Source of the DNA: an uncultured Clostridium sp.
GTDB taxonomy: Bacteria > Bacillota > Clostridia > Lachnospirales > Lachnospiraceae
Direction of reading: 5' to 3'
Length of the DNA stretch: 64,000 bases
Assembly: GCA_947178445.1 (NCBI GenBank)
Contig: CAMWYJ010000001.1
Span: 62,001-126,000 of the forward strand
In this document: one piece after another, positions 17,073-25,175 of the stretch
How positions within the stretch are numbered: the first letter of the stretch is position 1
Layout: each line of letters begins with the position of its first letter
Notes under the pieces: generated by a model
Seen by the model: only the letters and a program-made list of their open reading frames with translations
Database searches by the model: none
Told to the model about the DNA's origin: nothing
Position numbers and translations under genes: made by a program

Positions 17073-17455
17073 GATGTCTCCTCGCTTTGCATTCCACATA
17101 TCGTTTGGCAGATCTCGTCCGGTGTCATTCCTGGTCCCAGTATATAGGTTCCTTCCATAATTCTGGTATTATACTTTCCAATATAAGTTCTGGCTAAAAA
17201 AACATACCGGTCATTTACAATTCCAGTTGATTCTAACAGCAGTGCAACATCTTTAGCCGAACTTTTAGCACTGATTGTGATATTCGTTTTCTCTGTAGAT
17301 GCCGCAGCAGCCGGCAAGTCTGCAAATAACTCATACGAAAATTGATAAGAATATGTAAATCCTTCCATAAGCAGAAAGAGAAATACAATATTCAACAAAG
17401 TCCTTGCACATGCGCCAAAAACCATTGTATATGTATTTTTATTATCGTTTGTCAT
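17069..17455 (-). CDS. Short YceG/MltG-like membrane protein lacking the catalytic domain
   Basis: A 128-residue protein with one N-terminal membrane helix (LLNIVFLFLLMEGFTYSY) and then one LysM-like YceG subdomain: ITISAKSSAKDVALLLESTGIVNDRYVFL ending GTYILGPGMTPDEICQTICG. Full MltG/YceG endolytic transglycosylases are about 330-380 residues and have a C-terminal catalytic region with an essential Glu. None of that is here. The position between yrzB and trmR is exactly that of B. subtilis yrrL (mltG), so it appears to be a reduced homologue. Start: ATG at 17455 with GGAG 8 bp upstream; stop coupled to trmR. It probably affects the cell wall, possibly as a non-catalytic regulator. Confidence 0.75.
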   Translation of the reverse strand: MTNDNKNTYTMVFGACARTLLNIVFLFLLMEGFTYSYQFSYELFADLPAAAASTEKTNITISAKSSAKDVALLLESTGIVNDRYVFLARTYIGKYNTRIMEGTYILGPGMTPDEICQTICGMQSEETS

Positions 17456-17460
17456 GTAAA

Positions 17461-17796
17461 TCACTCCATATAATCATAATCGAGTTCTAAACCCTCTGCA
17501 ATAACTTCATATACCTCCGTCAGCTTTCTGGAAAAAATCTGTTCTGCCTTCAAAAACTCATTTACCAGCGGATTACGCAAAACTTTCTCATACTCAAGAG
17601 AAAGATTAAGAATCTCTTCATAACGATTCACATTATCAATATAGCTTTGCAGCTCAAAATTCCGTCTCCGAAAAGCATTCATTGCCTGGTATAGCTCCTG
17701 ATTTTCCTTGACGCGGTTCTTTGTTTTTTGGTAATTCTGATACTCTTCGCTGTCTTTAATCACTTGATTCAACTGGTATGCTTCTTTTGTCATCAT
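17461..17796 (-). CDS. YlbF/YmcA-family RNA-processing regulator
   Basis: A 111-residue, highly alpha-helical protein (NQVIKDSEEYQNYQKTKNRV ... MNAFRRRNFELQSYI ... LNLSLEYEKVLRNPLVNEFL ... AEQIFSRKLTEVYEVIAEGL) matching the Com_YlbF family. In B. subtilis YlbF forms the Y-complex with YmcA and YaaT, which directs RNase Y cleavage and is needed for competence, biofilm formation and sporulation. Here the gene starts 1 bp after the RNase J stop (SD GAGGTG overlapping the rnj end), so it is translationally tied to an RNase. The start is ATG 17796 or the next codon. Confidence 0.85.
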   Translation of the reverse strand: MMTKEAYQLNQVIKDSEEYQNYQKTKNRVKENQELYQAMNAFRRRNFELQSYIDNVNRYEEILNLSLEYEKVLRNPLVNEFLKAEQIFSRKLTEVYEVIAEGLELDYDYME

Positions 17797-17797
17797 T

Positions 17798-19498
17798 TTA
17801 CACCTCTGTAACAATCGGTAAAATCATCGGATTCCGTTTCGTACGTTTCCATAAGAACTCGCCAAGCTCATCTTTAATAGATGTTTTTATTTTGCCCCAA
17901 TCCGTAATGTTATGATCAAGACATCCTGAAAGTGCGTCTTCCACCACATCATGGCATTCATCCATAAGGTTCTCCGATTCTCTCACATATACAAACCCCC
18001 GGGATACGATATCCGGTCCCGCAACAAGCAGATTGCTTCCCTTTTCAAGAGTCACTACAACAATAATCAACCCATTTTGTGACAAATGCTGTCTGTCACG
18101 AAGTACAATATTACCCACATCACCGACACCCAAACCATCTACTAAGATTCCCTGGGATGTGACATGCCCGGTTACTTTTGCCCGCTCTGCCGACAGTTCT
18201 AACACTGTTCCGTTACTCAGAATCTGAATATTTTCTTTTGCAACACCCATTTCCCTTGCAAGCTCCGCATGCCGTTTCAAATGCCGGTATTCTCCATGTA
18301 CAGGAACCGCATACTGTGGTTTTGTAAGCGCATAAATCAGCTTAAGCTCTTCCTGGCAGGCATGACCAGACACATGCGTATCTTGAAAAATTACCTTGGC
18401 ACCCTTCATCTCTAACTCATTAATTACCTTATTGATCGCCTTTTCATTACCCGGAATCGGACTGGAGCTTAAAATCACTGTATCACCCGGTTTAATGCTG
18501 ACTTTACTGTGAATATTTGCCGCAATTCTGGATAACGCTGCCATATTCTCACCTTGGCTTCCAGTTGTAATCAATACAATCTGTTCATCCGGATAGCTCT
18601 TCATCTGTTCAATGCCAATCAATGTATTATCCGGAATCTGGATAAATCCAAGTTCAGAAGCAGTATTAATGACATTCACCATACTGCGTCCTTCAATGAT
18701 GACCTTTCGTCCGTATTTATCTGCGCTGTTGATAATCTGCTGCACACGGTCCACATTTGATGCAAATGTGGCAATAATCAGACGATCTTTCTTGTGCTCT
18801 GCAAATAAAGTATCAAAGGTTCTTCCAACATTCTTCTCGCTTGGTGTAAATCCCGGACGCTCTACATTCGTGGAATCTGCCATCAATGCAAGAACACCCT
18901 TCTTCCCAAGCTCTGCATATCTTTGTAAATCAATGGTTTCCCCAAATACCGGTGTAAAATCCACCTTAAAGTCCCCGGTATGTACCAAAATACCCGCCGG
19001 TGTATAAATTGCAAGACCTGATGAATCCGCAATCGAATGATTGGAACGAATAAACTCAATTCGGAAATTGCCAAGATTGATCGTCTGTCCATGCTTTACA
19101 ACCTTGCGTTTCACATTGTTCATCAGATTATGCTCTCTTAACTTATTCTCAATAAGCCCCATAGTAAGCTTCGTCGTATAAATAGGCATATTCAGTTCTT
19201 TTTCAACATATGGAATTGCACCGATATGATCCTCATGCCCATGCGTTACCACAAGCCCCTTCACCTTATCAATATTATCTTTCAAATAAGATATGTCCGG
19301 GATAACCAGATCAATTCCTAACATATCCTCCTCCGGAAATGCCAAACCGCAATCAATTACAACAATCGTGTCCTCATACTCAATCGCTGTAATGTTCATA
19401 CCGATTTGTTCAAGACCTCCTAAAGGAATAATCTTCACGCTGGGAGCCGCTGTCTTCTTTCTTGCAGCCGGCTCACCCTTTTTCATATTCATTTTCAA
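17798..19498 (-). CDS. rnjA: Ribonuclease J
   Basis: A 566-residue metallo-beta-lactamase/beta-CASP RNase. Metal motif HGHEDHIGAIPY, then SNHSIADSSGLAI, the HTGDFKVD motif, MADSTNVERPGFT, the beta-CASP regions and PVHGEYRHLKRHAELA near residue 370. RNase J has 5'-exonuclease and endonuclease activity in mRNA decay and rRNA maturation. The likely start is TTG at 19498: GGAGG lies 7 bp upstream and the codon overlaps the yrzB stop (TTGA). An ATG two codons later is 13 bp from the SD. It sits between yrzB and the ylbF-like gene, an insertion relative to the B. subtilis yrrK-yrzB-yrrL order. Confidence 0.93.
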   Translation of the reverse strand: MKMNMKKGEPAARKKTAAPSVKIIPLGGLEQIGMNITAIEYEDTIVVIDCGLAFPEEDMLGIDLVIPDISYLKDNIDKVKGLVVTHGHEDHIGAIPYVEKELNMPIYTTKLTMGLIENKLREHNLMNNVKRKVVKHGQTINLGNFRIEFIRSNHSIADSSGLAIYTPAGILVHTGDFKVDFTPVFGETIDLQRYAELGKKGVLALMADSTNVERPGFTPSEKNVGRTFDTLFAEHKKDRLIIATFASNVDRVQQIINSADKYGRKVIIEGRSMVNVINTASELGFIQIPDNTLIGIEQMKSYPDEQIVLITTGSQGENMAALSRIAANIHSKVSIKPGDTVILSSSPIPGNEKAINKVINELEMKGAKVIFQDTHVSGHACQEELKLIYALTKPQYAVPVHGEYRHLKRHAELAREMGVAKENIQILSNGTVLELSAERAKVTGHVTSQGILVDGLGVGDVGNIVLRDRQHLSQNGLIIVVVTLEKGSNLLVAGPDIVSRGFVYVRESENLMDECHDVVEDALSGCLDHNITDWGKIKTSIKDELGEFLWKRTKRNPMILPIVTEV

Positions 19499-19779
19499 AA
19501 TTCTACCTCCATATCACTATCTTCTAACAATTCTTCAAAAATCTGAAACAGCACATCCAATTCTTTTTCGTCTTCTACAAAGGAATACATGCCATATTCC
19601 TCATCCTTTTCATCTGCATTCTCTTTCAGAATGAAGCACTCGCCTTCCTCATTCTCCTCGTTATCTGCAGGTGCAACCAAATAATAATTCACCCCCATTA
19701 ATGCTGTCTGTTCCAACACAAAAAACTCCACCTCTTCACCGTCCTCAAAGGTGATTGCAATCGTCTCCAATTCTTCCAT
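19495..19779 (-). CDS. yrzB: DUF1292 acidic protein (YrzB-like)
   Basis: A 94-residue, strongly acidic protein beginning MEELETIAITFEDGEEVEFFVLEQT and continuing with YYLVAP and the central acidic linker; this is the DUF1292/YrzB family. Function unknown, though the gene is almost always with ireB and ruvX in Bacillota. Start: ATG at 19779 with AAAGGA 6 bp upstream; the frame continues to 19836 but without an SD. Its stop overlaps the rnj TTG start. Confidence 0.85.
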   Translation of the reverse strand: MEELETIAITFEDGEEVEFFVLEQTALMGVNYYLVAPADNEENEEGECFILKENADEKDEEYGMYSFVEDEKELDVLFQIFEELLEDSDMEVEF

Positions 19780-19839
19780 AAAATATCCTTTCCAAATCCG
19801 CTGTTCACGTCCGCTATAATATGTGTTTTCCCGCACTTC

Positions 19840-20262
19840 TTACCGTTCCATAGCATCAAGGTAACTTTGCAAAATAATTGCGGCTGCCATCTTGTCCACA
19901 TACTCTTTCCGGTGTTCTCTCCGCACTCCTGATTCCATCAGAATACGCTCAGACTCCACAGTCGTCAATCTTTCATCCTGCAAATACACAGGAAGCCCCG
20001 TCCGTCTTTCTATGTGTTCCTTAAATTCTTCCGTTGCCTTTGCCCTTGGTCCCACTGTATTGTTCATATTCTTCGGATATCCAAGCACAACAAATGAAAC
20101 CTTGTACTCCTCAATCATAGACTCAATCTCGGCCAAGGTCTTTCGCAACTTATTCTCTGACTTTCTCTCTATCGTACGAATAGGCTGTGCAGTAATTCCC
20201 AACTCATCACTAAGGGCTACACCAACCGTCTTAGTACCATAATCCAGTCCTAAAATCCGCAT
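19840..20262 (-). CDS. ruvX: Putative Holliday-junction resolvase RuvX (YqgF)
   Basis: A 140-residue RNase-H-fold protein: [22 protein letters not shown] (catalytic Asp6), [31 protein letters not shown] (acidic pair) and the C-terminal [18 protein letters not shown] with its Asp. The YqgF/RuvX family is linked to Holliday-junction resolution and, in E. coli, to 16S rRNA 5'-end processing. SD AGGAGA is 6 bp from the ATG. It lies 13 bp after ireB in the conserved operon. Confidence 0.93.
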   Translation of the reverse strand: MRILGLDYGTKTVGVALSDELGITAQPIRTIERKSENKLRKTLAEIESMIEEYKVSFVVLGYPKNMNNTVGPRAKATEEFKEHIERRTGLPVYLQDERLTTVESERILMESGVRREHRKEYVDKMAAAIILQSYLDAMER

Positions 20263-20275
20263 CTTATGTCTCCTG

Positions 20276-20542
20276 TTACTTAAGTCTTGTCTCGATATAA
20301 TTCTCTAACAAAACCTCAATAATCTCATCTCTCTCTGCCTTCATAATCAGACTTCTTGCATTCTTATAACTCGTTATGTATGTCGGATCTCCACTCATGA
20401 CATAACCAACAATCTGACTCACCGGATTATACCCTTTTTCAGACAATGCAACATAAACCTCTTCCAAAATATCTGATACAGAAAGATTCGAATCTTTTAC
20501 TACTTCTACAAATTGTGTGTTAAACGTATTCTGATTATTCAT
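20276..20542 (-). CDS. ireB: IreB-family regulatory phosphoprotein
   Basis: An 88-residue UPF0297 protein ([15 protein letters not shown] ... [34 protein letters not shown]). In Enterococcus, IreB is a substrate of the PASTA kinase IreK/PrkC and influences cephalosporin resistance. The N-terminal Thr residues that are phosphorylated there have counterparts in NTFNTQF. It is the first gene of the ireB-ruvX-yrzB operon and has a clear promoter just upstream. Confidence 0.92.
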   Translation of the reverse strand: MNNQNTFNTQFVEVVKDSNLSVSDILEEVYVALSEKGYNPVSQIVGYVMSGDPTYITSYKNARSLIMKAERDEIIEVLLENYIETRLK

Positions 20543-20570
20543 ATTATCACGTCCTTATTTCGATATTCTT

Positions 20571-20599
20571 ATGATAATATATTTTGTTAAAAGTTGCAA
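20571..20599 (-). promoter_or_regulatory. Promoter of the ireB operon
   Basis: Minus-strand TTGCAA (20594-20599), a 17-bp spacer and TATCAT (20571-20576). Transcription would start near 20564 and give a leader of about 20 bases ending in AAGGA. Confidence 0.7.
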
Positions 20600-20826
20600 C
20601 CCGTAACTTTTAAGCATTCCTCTTTTTTATCAGATAATCATCTCTTTTTTGACAATATTCCTCTATTTATACCCTGCATCTCATGGCTCTTCATAATTTT
20701 CAATTACATTTTAATATATCTATTTATCCTTTGCTTCACTTTATTCTTTCTCCTATCCGGACCATGCAGATATTATGCCATATCACAAAATAGTAATCCG
20801 GCATATACGAAAAGGGGATATGTTAT

Positions 20827-22299
20827 TCATTTAATTCCGCCTCTGCCACCATTTTGTTTATATTCCACCGGTATGATTTGATTTATGATATCTGTCCGGG
20901 AAACCAGTTTCACTTTTATATACCGTTTTGTATGCCCGATATAATATAGCTTTTTAGTCATCCCATCTGCACTACTACCTGCTATATCCGTTTTGTTTTT
21001 CCAAAAAACCTCTATCCCTTCATCCGCTTCAATTTCCCCCACAGATTCTTCAATCAGAACTTCGTCCTCAAATCCGGCAAGCGACCGTTCAAATTCCTCC
21101 TTCTGGCGGGCAGTCAGTAAAAGCAGCTTGTTACTGCGGTCATTTTTTATTTTCTCCGAAACCTGATTTGGAAGTTTTTCCGCAACGGTTCCTGCTCTGA
21201 CAGAATATTTAAACACATGGATTTCATACATCTGAATTCGCAAAAGATTTTCAACCGTTGTCGTAAACTCTTCCTCTGTCTCTCCTGGAAATCCAACAAT
21301 CACATCTGTCGTCAATGCTGGTTTCTCAAAATATTTTCTTAACAGATTACATTTTTCTTCAAACTCTTCAATTGTATATTTCCGGTTCATTCTTTTTAGC
21401 GTCTCGTTACAGGCACTTTGGAGGGATAGATGAAAATGTGGACATAACTTTTTCGTTTTCGATATCTTGCCAAGGAATTCTTCTGTAATAATCCTCGGTT
21501 CTAAGGAACCTAACCGGATGCGCTGTACCTCAGAAATTGATGCAGCCGCTTCGATCAAATCTCCAAGGTCATAAGCTTTGTCAACATAGCCCATCGTCCT
21601 TTTTCCTGATGTCTTCATTACTTCATCATACTCTGTTCCCTGACTTGCAAAATCAAGTCCATAAGAAGAAATATGAATCCCAGTCAAAACAAACTCCTTC
21701 ACACCTTCCTTTGCAAGCTTTGTAATCTCCTCTAAAATATTCTCCGGTCTTCTGCTCCTAACTCTTCCTCTGGTATACGGAATAATACAATAGGAACAAA
21801 ACTGGTTGCAGCCATCCTGAATCTTAATATATGCCCGCTGGTGGTCAAGATGTGACGCCTCAAGACTTCCCATCTCCTCATATTCTTTCGTATGGTTAAT
21901 ATCTACATAAAAGTCCGCTTGCCGCTTCTTAAAAAGATATTCCTTTATGATGAAAACAATATCTTTTTTGCAATTGTTACTGACTACAATATCTACAAAT
22001 TCCTCTTGTTTTAAGGCATCATGCTCCGCATTCACATAACAGCCTGCCGCCACAATAATCGCTTCCGGATTTCGTTTCTTTGCACGCCGCAGCATCTGTC
22101 TTGATTTTTTCTGTGCCATATTTGTAACAGAACAGGTATTCACAATATAGATATCAGCCACATCCTCCGGCTCCACTATAAAAATCCCTGCTGCAATCAG
22201 TTTATCCTTCATGGCATCCGATTCATACTTATTTACTTTACAGCCAAGGTTAATAATTGCTGCACTCCATTTTCCTTGTTCCAATTCCATATGTTCCAT
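20827..22299 (-). CDS. mtaB: tRNA t6A37 methylthiotransferase MtaB
   Basis: A 490-residue radical-SAM methylthiotransferase. The N-terminal UPF0004 domain has cysteines in INLGCKVNKYESD, VNTCSVTNMA and AAGCYV. The radical-SAM motif is CNQFCSYCIIPYTRGRVRSR, and a C-terminal TRAM-like region follows. MtaB adds methylthio to t6A37, giving ms2t6A in ANN-decoding tRNAs. It is a little longer than B. subtilis MtaB (about 450) because of an acidic insert (EADEGIEVFWKNKTDIAG). In B. subtilis it follows rsmE; here the cysteine desulfurase, thiI and the HPr-like gene lie between. The SD is weak, so the start could be the ATG at 22290. Confidence 0.93.
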   Translation of the reverse strand: MEHMELEQGKWSAAIINLGCKVNKYESDAMKDKLIAAGIFIVEPEDVADIYIVNTCSVTNMAQKKSRQMLRRAKKRNPEAIIVAAGCYVNAEHDALKQEEFVDIVVSNNCKKDIVFIIKEYLFKKRQADFYVDINHTKEYEEMGSLEASHLDHQRAYIKIQDGCNQFCSYCIIPYTRGRVRSRRPENILEEITKLAKEGVKEFVLTGIHISSYGLDFASQGTEYDEVMKTSGKRTMGYVDKAYDLGDLIEAAASISEVQRIRLGSLEPRIITEEFLGKISKTKKLCPHFHLSLQSACNETLKRMNRKYTIEEFEEKCNLLRKYFEKPALTTDVIVGFPGETEEEFTTTVENLLRIQMYEIHVFKYSVRAGTVAEKLPNQVSEKIKNDRSNKLLLLTARQKEEFERSLAGFEDEVLIEESVGEIEADEGIEVFWKNKTDIAGSSADGMTKKLYYIGHTKRYIKVKLVSRTDIINQIIPVEYKQNGGRGGIK

Positions 22300-22358
22300 A
22301 CGTTATCTCATTCCTTTTTTATTTTCTATAGTATTTCCTCTATGAACCCATTTTCATA

Positions 22359-22387
22359 TTGACTTTTATCAGTTAAAAAGTTATGAT
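22359..22387 (+). promoter_or_regulatory. Promoter of the HPr-like gene
   Basis: TTGACT (22359-22364), a 17-bp spacer and TATGAT (22382-22387). The leader is about 47 bases and ends with AGGAGGAAG before the ATG. It is a strong-looking sigma-A promoter for a monocistronic unit. Confidence 0.75.
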
Positions 22388-22441
22388 ATTAAACAGAGAA
22401 GTGAGTCAGGTCACTATTATTTTTTAGGAGGAAGCAATAGT

Positions 22442-22672
22442 ATGAAATCAGTGGAAATCTCATTAAATTCTATCGACAAGGTTAAAAGCTTTGTCAATGA
22501 TATTGCAAGATTTGATGCAGAATTCGATTTAGTATCCGGACGATACGTTATCGATGCAAAGTCAATTATGGGAATCTTCAGCTTAGATATCTCTCAGCCA
22601 ATCACACTTAACATTCATGCAGAAGGCGATGATACAGATATCATGAAAGCATTAGAGCCATACATTATCTAA
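22442..22672 (+). CDS. HPr-like protein without the active-site histidine
   Basis: A 76-residue protein whose second half matches HPr: KSIMGIFSLDISQPITLNIHAEGDD, including a Ser (residue 41) aligned with the regulatory Ser46 of HPr. The segment where HPr has GIHARPA reads NSIDKVKSFV, so the phospho-accepting His15 is absent and the protein cannot act in PTS phosphotransfer. B. subtilis Crh is a comparable case (Gln at 15, Ser46 kept) and acts with CcpA in catabolite control. A Crh-like regulatory role is my inference. It is monocistronic, with its own promoter and terminator, between mtaB and thiI on the opposite strand. Confidence 0.8.
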   Translation: MKSVEISLNSIDKVKSFVNDIARFDAEFDLVSGRYVIDAKSIMGIFSLDISQPITLNIHAEGDDTDIMKALEPYII

Positions 22673-22701
22673 TCAAAATGCAATATACCAAAGCGTACAG
22701 C

Positions 22702-22779
22702 TTATATGGCAGGTAAAAGGAACTGATTTGTCAGTTCCTTTTTTATGTAACTAAACACCCTGCATTTCCTGCCATATAA
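22702..22779. terminator. Bidirectional terminator nested in a second inverted repeat
   Basis: The inner stem AAAAGGAACTGA / TCAGTTCCTTTT (22715-22726 / 22731-22742, loop TTTG) is followed by T residues: an intrinsic terminator for the HPr-like gene and, on the minus strand, for thiI. It is flanked by a 12-bp perfect inverted repeat, TTATATGGCAGG (22702-22713) and CCTGCCATATAA (22768-22779). Confidence 0.8.
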
Positions 22780-22804
22780 AACCCTCCGCTATAAAAATCC
22801 CCAC

Positions 22805-23986
22805 TCAGACACACACCTCAATCACTTCCACTGTCTCAATTGCAGCTTTCATCAGGTCATCGATCCCATCCATAAGCTTTTCTTCTGACCGTTTAATAAT
22901 CTCCAAAACCGGTTTTGTAACCGGATGCTTCGCCACAAAAATGGTACAACAGTCCTCATATGGCTGAATCGATGTCTCATAAGTACCAATCTCCTCTGAA
23001 ATATCAATAATTTCCTGCTTATCCAGTCCAATGCACGGACGGAAAACCGGCATTTCACATACCTCATTGGTACAGGCAAGACTGTGCATTGTCTGACTTG
23101 CCACCTGTCCAATACTTTCGCCTGTGATAAGAGCCTGGCACTTATTTTCTTTTGCAAGCTGCTGCGCAATTTTCATCATATACCGACGCATAATGATCGT
23201 AAGTTCTTCATGAGGGCATTTCTCATAAATTTCCAACTGGATGTCTGTAAAATTGACAATATGCAGACGGATTTTTCCAGAATAGCCGGATACAATCCTT
23301 GCTAAATCAACTACCTTCTGTTTTGCGCGTTCTGAAGTGTATGGTGGTGCGTTAAAATATACCGCCTCTAACTCCACGCCTCTTTTGGAAATCATATAGC
23401 CGGCGACCGGTGAATCAATTCCCCCTGAAAGCAGCAGCATTGCTTTTCCGTTTGTACCAACCGGAAGTCCTCCGGCTCCTTTCACTGTTTCTGAATAAAA
23501 ATACACTTTATCCCGGATTTCAACATTTAAAAGCACATCCGGTTTATGTACATCTACCTTGCTGTTTGGAAATGCCTCTAACAGATAATGACCAAGCTCA
23601 CTGTTAATTTCCATGGATTTCATCGGATATGACTTATCACCTCTTCTTGCATTTACCTTAAAAGTAAACGGTCTTTCGCCATAACATGCACGCATATAAT
23701 CAATCGCTGCCCGCTTTATCGACTCAAAATCTGTAAACTCCTCCACAACAATAGGACAGATTCCAACAATGCCAAACACCTTCTTAAGCTCTTTTATTGC
23801 ATCCTCATAATCATATGATGATTCTGCCTCGGCAAAAATTCTTCCAAACTCCCTGCGGATTTGAAATTCTCCTACAGATGATAAATGATTCTTGATCTGT
23901 TTACAGAGAATATCTTCAAACACATACCGGTTCTTTCCCTTCGTTCCAATCTCTGCATATTTAATCAAAAATGCCCTGTATTCCAT
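22805..23986 (-). CDS. thiI: tRNA 4-thiouridine synthetase ThiI
   Basis: A 393-residue protein with an N-terminal ferredoxin-like/THUMP region and a PP-loop ATPase (AMLLLSGGIDSPVAGYMISKRG), then LITGESIGQVASQT. There is no C-terminal rhodanese domain, as usual in Bacillota, so sulfur must come directly from a dedicated desulfurase. The gene immediately upstream encodes a cysteine desulfurase, matching the NifZ-ThiI pairing of B. subtilis. Start: ATG at 23986 with GGAG 8 bp upstream. Confidence 0.95.
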   Translation of the reverse strand: MEYRAFLIKYAEIGTKGKNRYVFEDILCKQIKNHLSSVGEFQIRREFGRIFAEAESSYDYEDAIKELKKVFGIVGICPIVVEEFTDFESIKRAAIDYMRACYGERPFTFKVNARRGDKSYPMKSMEINSELGHYLLEAFPNSKVDVHKPDVLLNVEIRDKVYFYSETVKGAGGLPVGTNGKAMLLLSGGIDSPVAGYMISKRGVELEAVYFNAPPYTSERAKQKVVDLARIVSGYSGKIRLHIVNFTDIQLEIYEKCPHEELTIIMRRYMMKIAQQLAKENKCQALITGESIGQVASQTMHSLACTNEVCEMPVFRPCIGLDKQEIIDISEEIGTYETSIQPYEDCCTIFVAKHPVTKPVLEIIKRSEEKLMDGIDDLMKAAIETVEVIEVCV

Positions 23987-24002
23987 AACCATATCTCCTT
24001 TG

Positions 24003-25145
24003 CTACTTTCTGGTAAATTTTCTTAGTACCGGCAATAATTCTTTCAACACCCTTACCGTATATTCCGCTTCCTCAATGGTATTATACTCACTAAAGCTAA
24101 ACCGAAGTGTGGATTCTAATAAATCCTTTTCCAAACCAATTGCCTTTAACACCCCACTGACAGCCGGATGGTTCGATGAGCAGGCAGAACCTGCCGAAAC
24201 ACAAATTCCTTTCTCCTCTAATGCATGAAGCAGTACCTCACTGCGTACTCCTTTAAAGCTTAAACTTGCAATATGAGGTGCCTCACCGGAATGATCCGTT
24301 ACATCCGGAAGCTTTGTTGCGCCTTCAATCAATGCCTGTTTTACCGCCGACATTTTTCTTCGGTTTTCTTCAAGCCTTTCATACATAACCTCTGCAGCTT
24401 TTCCCATTCCGGCAATCGCTGCCGTATTTTCCGTTCCGGAACGAAGCCCTTTTTCCTGTCCACCACCATAAAGAATCGGTTTGATTTTGACATGACTGTC
24501 CACAAACAGTGCACCGCTTCCCTTTGGTCCATGTATTTTATGCCCACTGACCGATAATGCATCCACACCAATTCGCTTTGGATAGACCACCATTTTACCA
24601 AATGCCTGAATCGCATCCACATGATAGATGATAGCCTTATTATACGCTTTCACAATCCGGGCAGCCTCCTCGATCGGTTCCACCGCTCCAATCTCATTGT
24701 TGACCGCCATTGTAGATACTAGTATTGTATCTTCACAAAGTGAATTTTCAAGCTCCTCCAAATCAATTTTTCCAAATGAATCCACCTTTAAAAATGTTAC
24801 CCTGAAACCCAAATCCTGCAGATACAATATCGGATTATACACCGAAGCATGTTCAATCCCTGTCGTTATGATATGATTCCCTGCACGTTTATTTGCCAGT
24901 GCAATTCCAATCAGCGCCAGATTATTAGACTCCGTTCCGCCGGATGTAAATGCAATTTCCTTTGGCTCACATTTTAGCTGCTTCGCCAGCACTTGTCTTG
25001 CATAGCGGATATACTTTTCCGCCCCTATACCCTTTTTATGCATGGAGGACGGATTACCATATTCCAAATCCATCGTTTCTAACATGATTTCCCGTACCTC
25101 CGGGATAATTTTTGTTGTTGCTGCATTATCAAAATATATGTCCAT
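24003..25145 (-). CDS. Cysteine desulfurase (NifS/IscS family, ThiI partner)
   Basis: A 380-residue PLP enzyme: DNAATTKIIPEV start, SGGTESNNLAL, the PLP lysine in SVSGHKIHGPKGSGAL, and the catalytic cysteine in VSAGSACSS. It transfers persulfide sulfur from cysteine. Directly upstream of thiI (16-bp gap), it most likely supplies ThiI for tRNA 4-thiouridine, as NifZ does in B. subtilis, though service to other sulfur pathways is possible. SD AGGAGA is 5 bp from the ATG. Confidence 0.93.
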   Translation of the reverse strand: MDIYFDNAATTKIIPEVREIMLETMDLEYGNPSSMHKKGIGAEKYIRYARQVLAKQLKCEPKEIAFTSGGTESNNLALIGIALANKRAGNHIITTGIEHASVYNPILYLQDLGFRVTFLKVDSFGKIDLEELENSLCEDTILVSTMAVNNEIGAVEPIEEAARIVKAYNKAIIYHVDAIQAFGKMVVYPKRIGVDALSVSGHKIHGPKGSGALFVDSHVKIKPILYGGGQEKGLRSGTENTAAIAGMGKAAEVMYERLEENRRKMSAVKQALIEGATKLPDVTDHSGEAPHIASLSFKGVRSEVLLHALEEKGICVSAGSACSSNHPAVSGVLKAIGLEKDLLESTLRFSFSEYNTIEEAEYTVRVLKELLPVLRKFTRK

Positions 25146-25175
25146 TCTTGTCTCCTTGCTGCTTACCTTAATTAT

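Noticed and set aside
20594-20881. 95-codon plus-strand frame between ireB and mtaB
   Set aside because: It overlaps the ireB promoter and the mtaB 3' end, and has no SD and low-complexity hydrophobic content.
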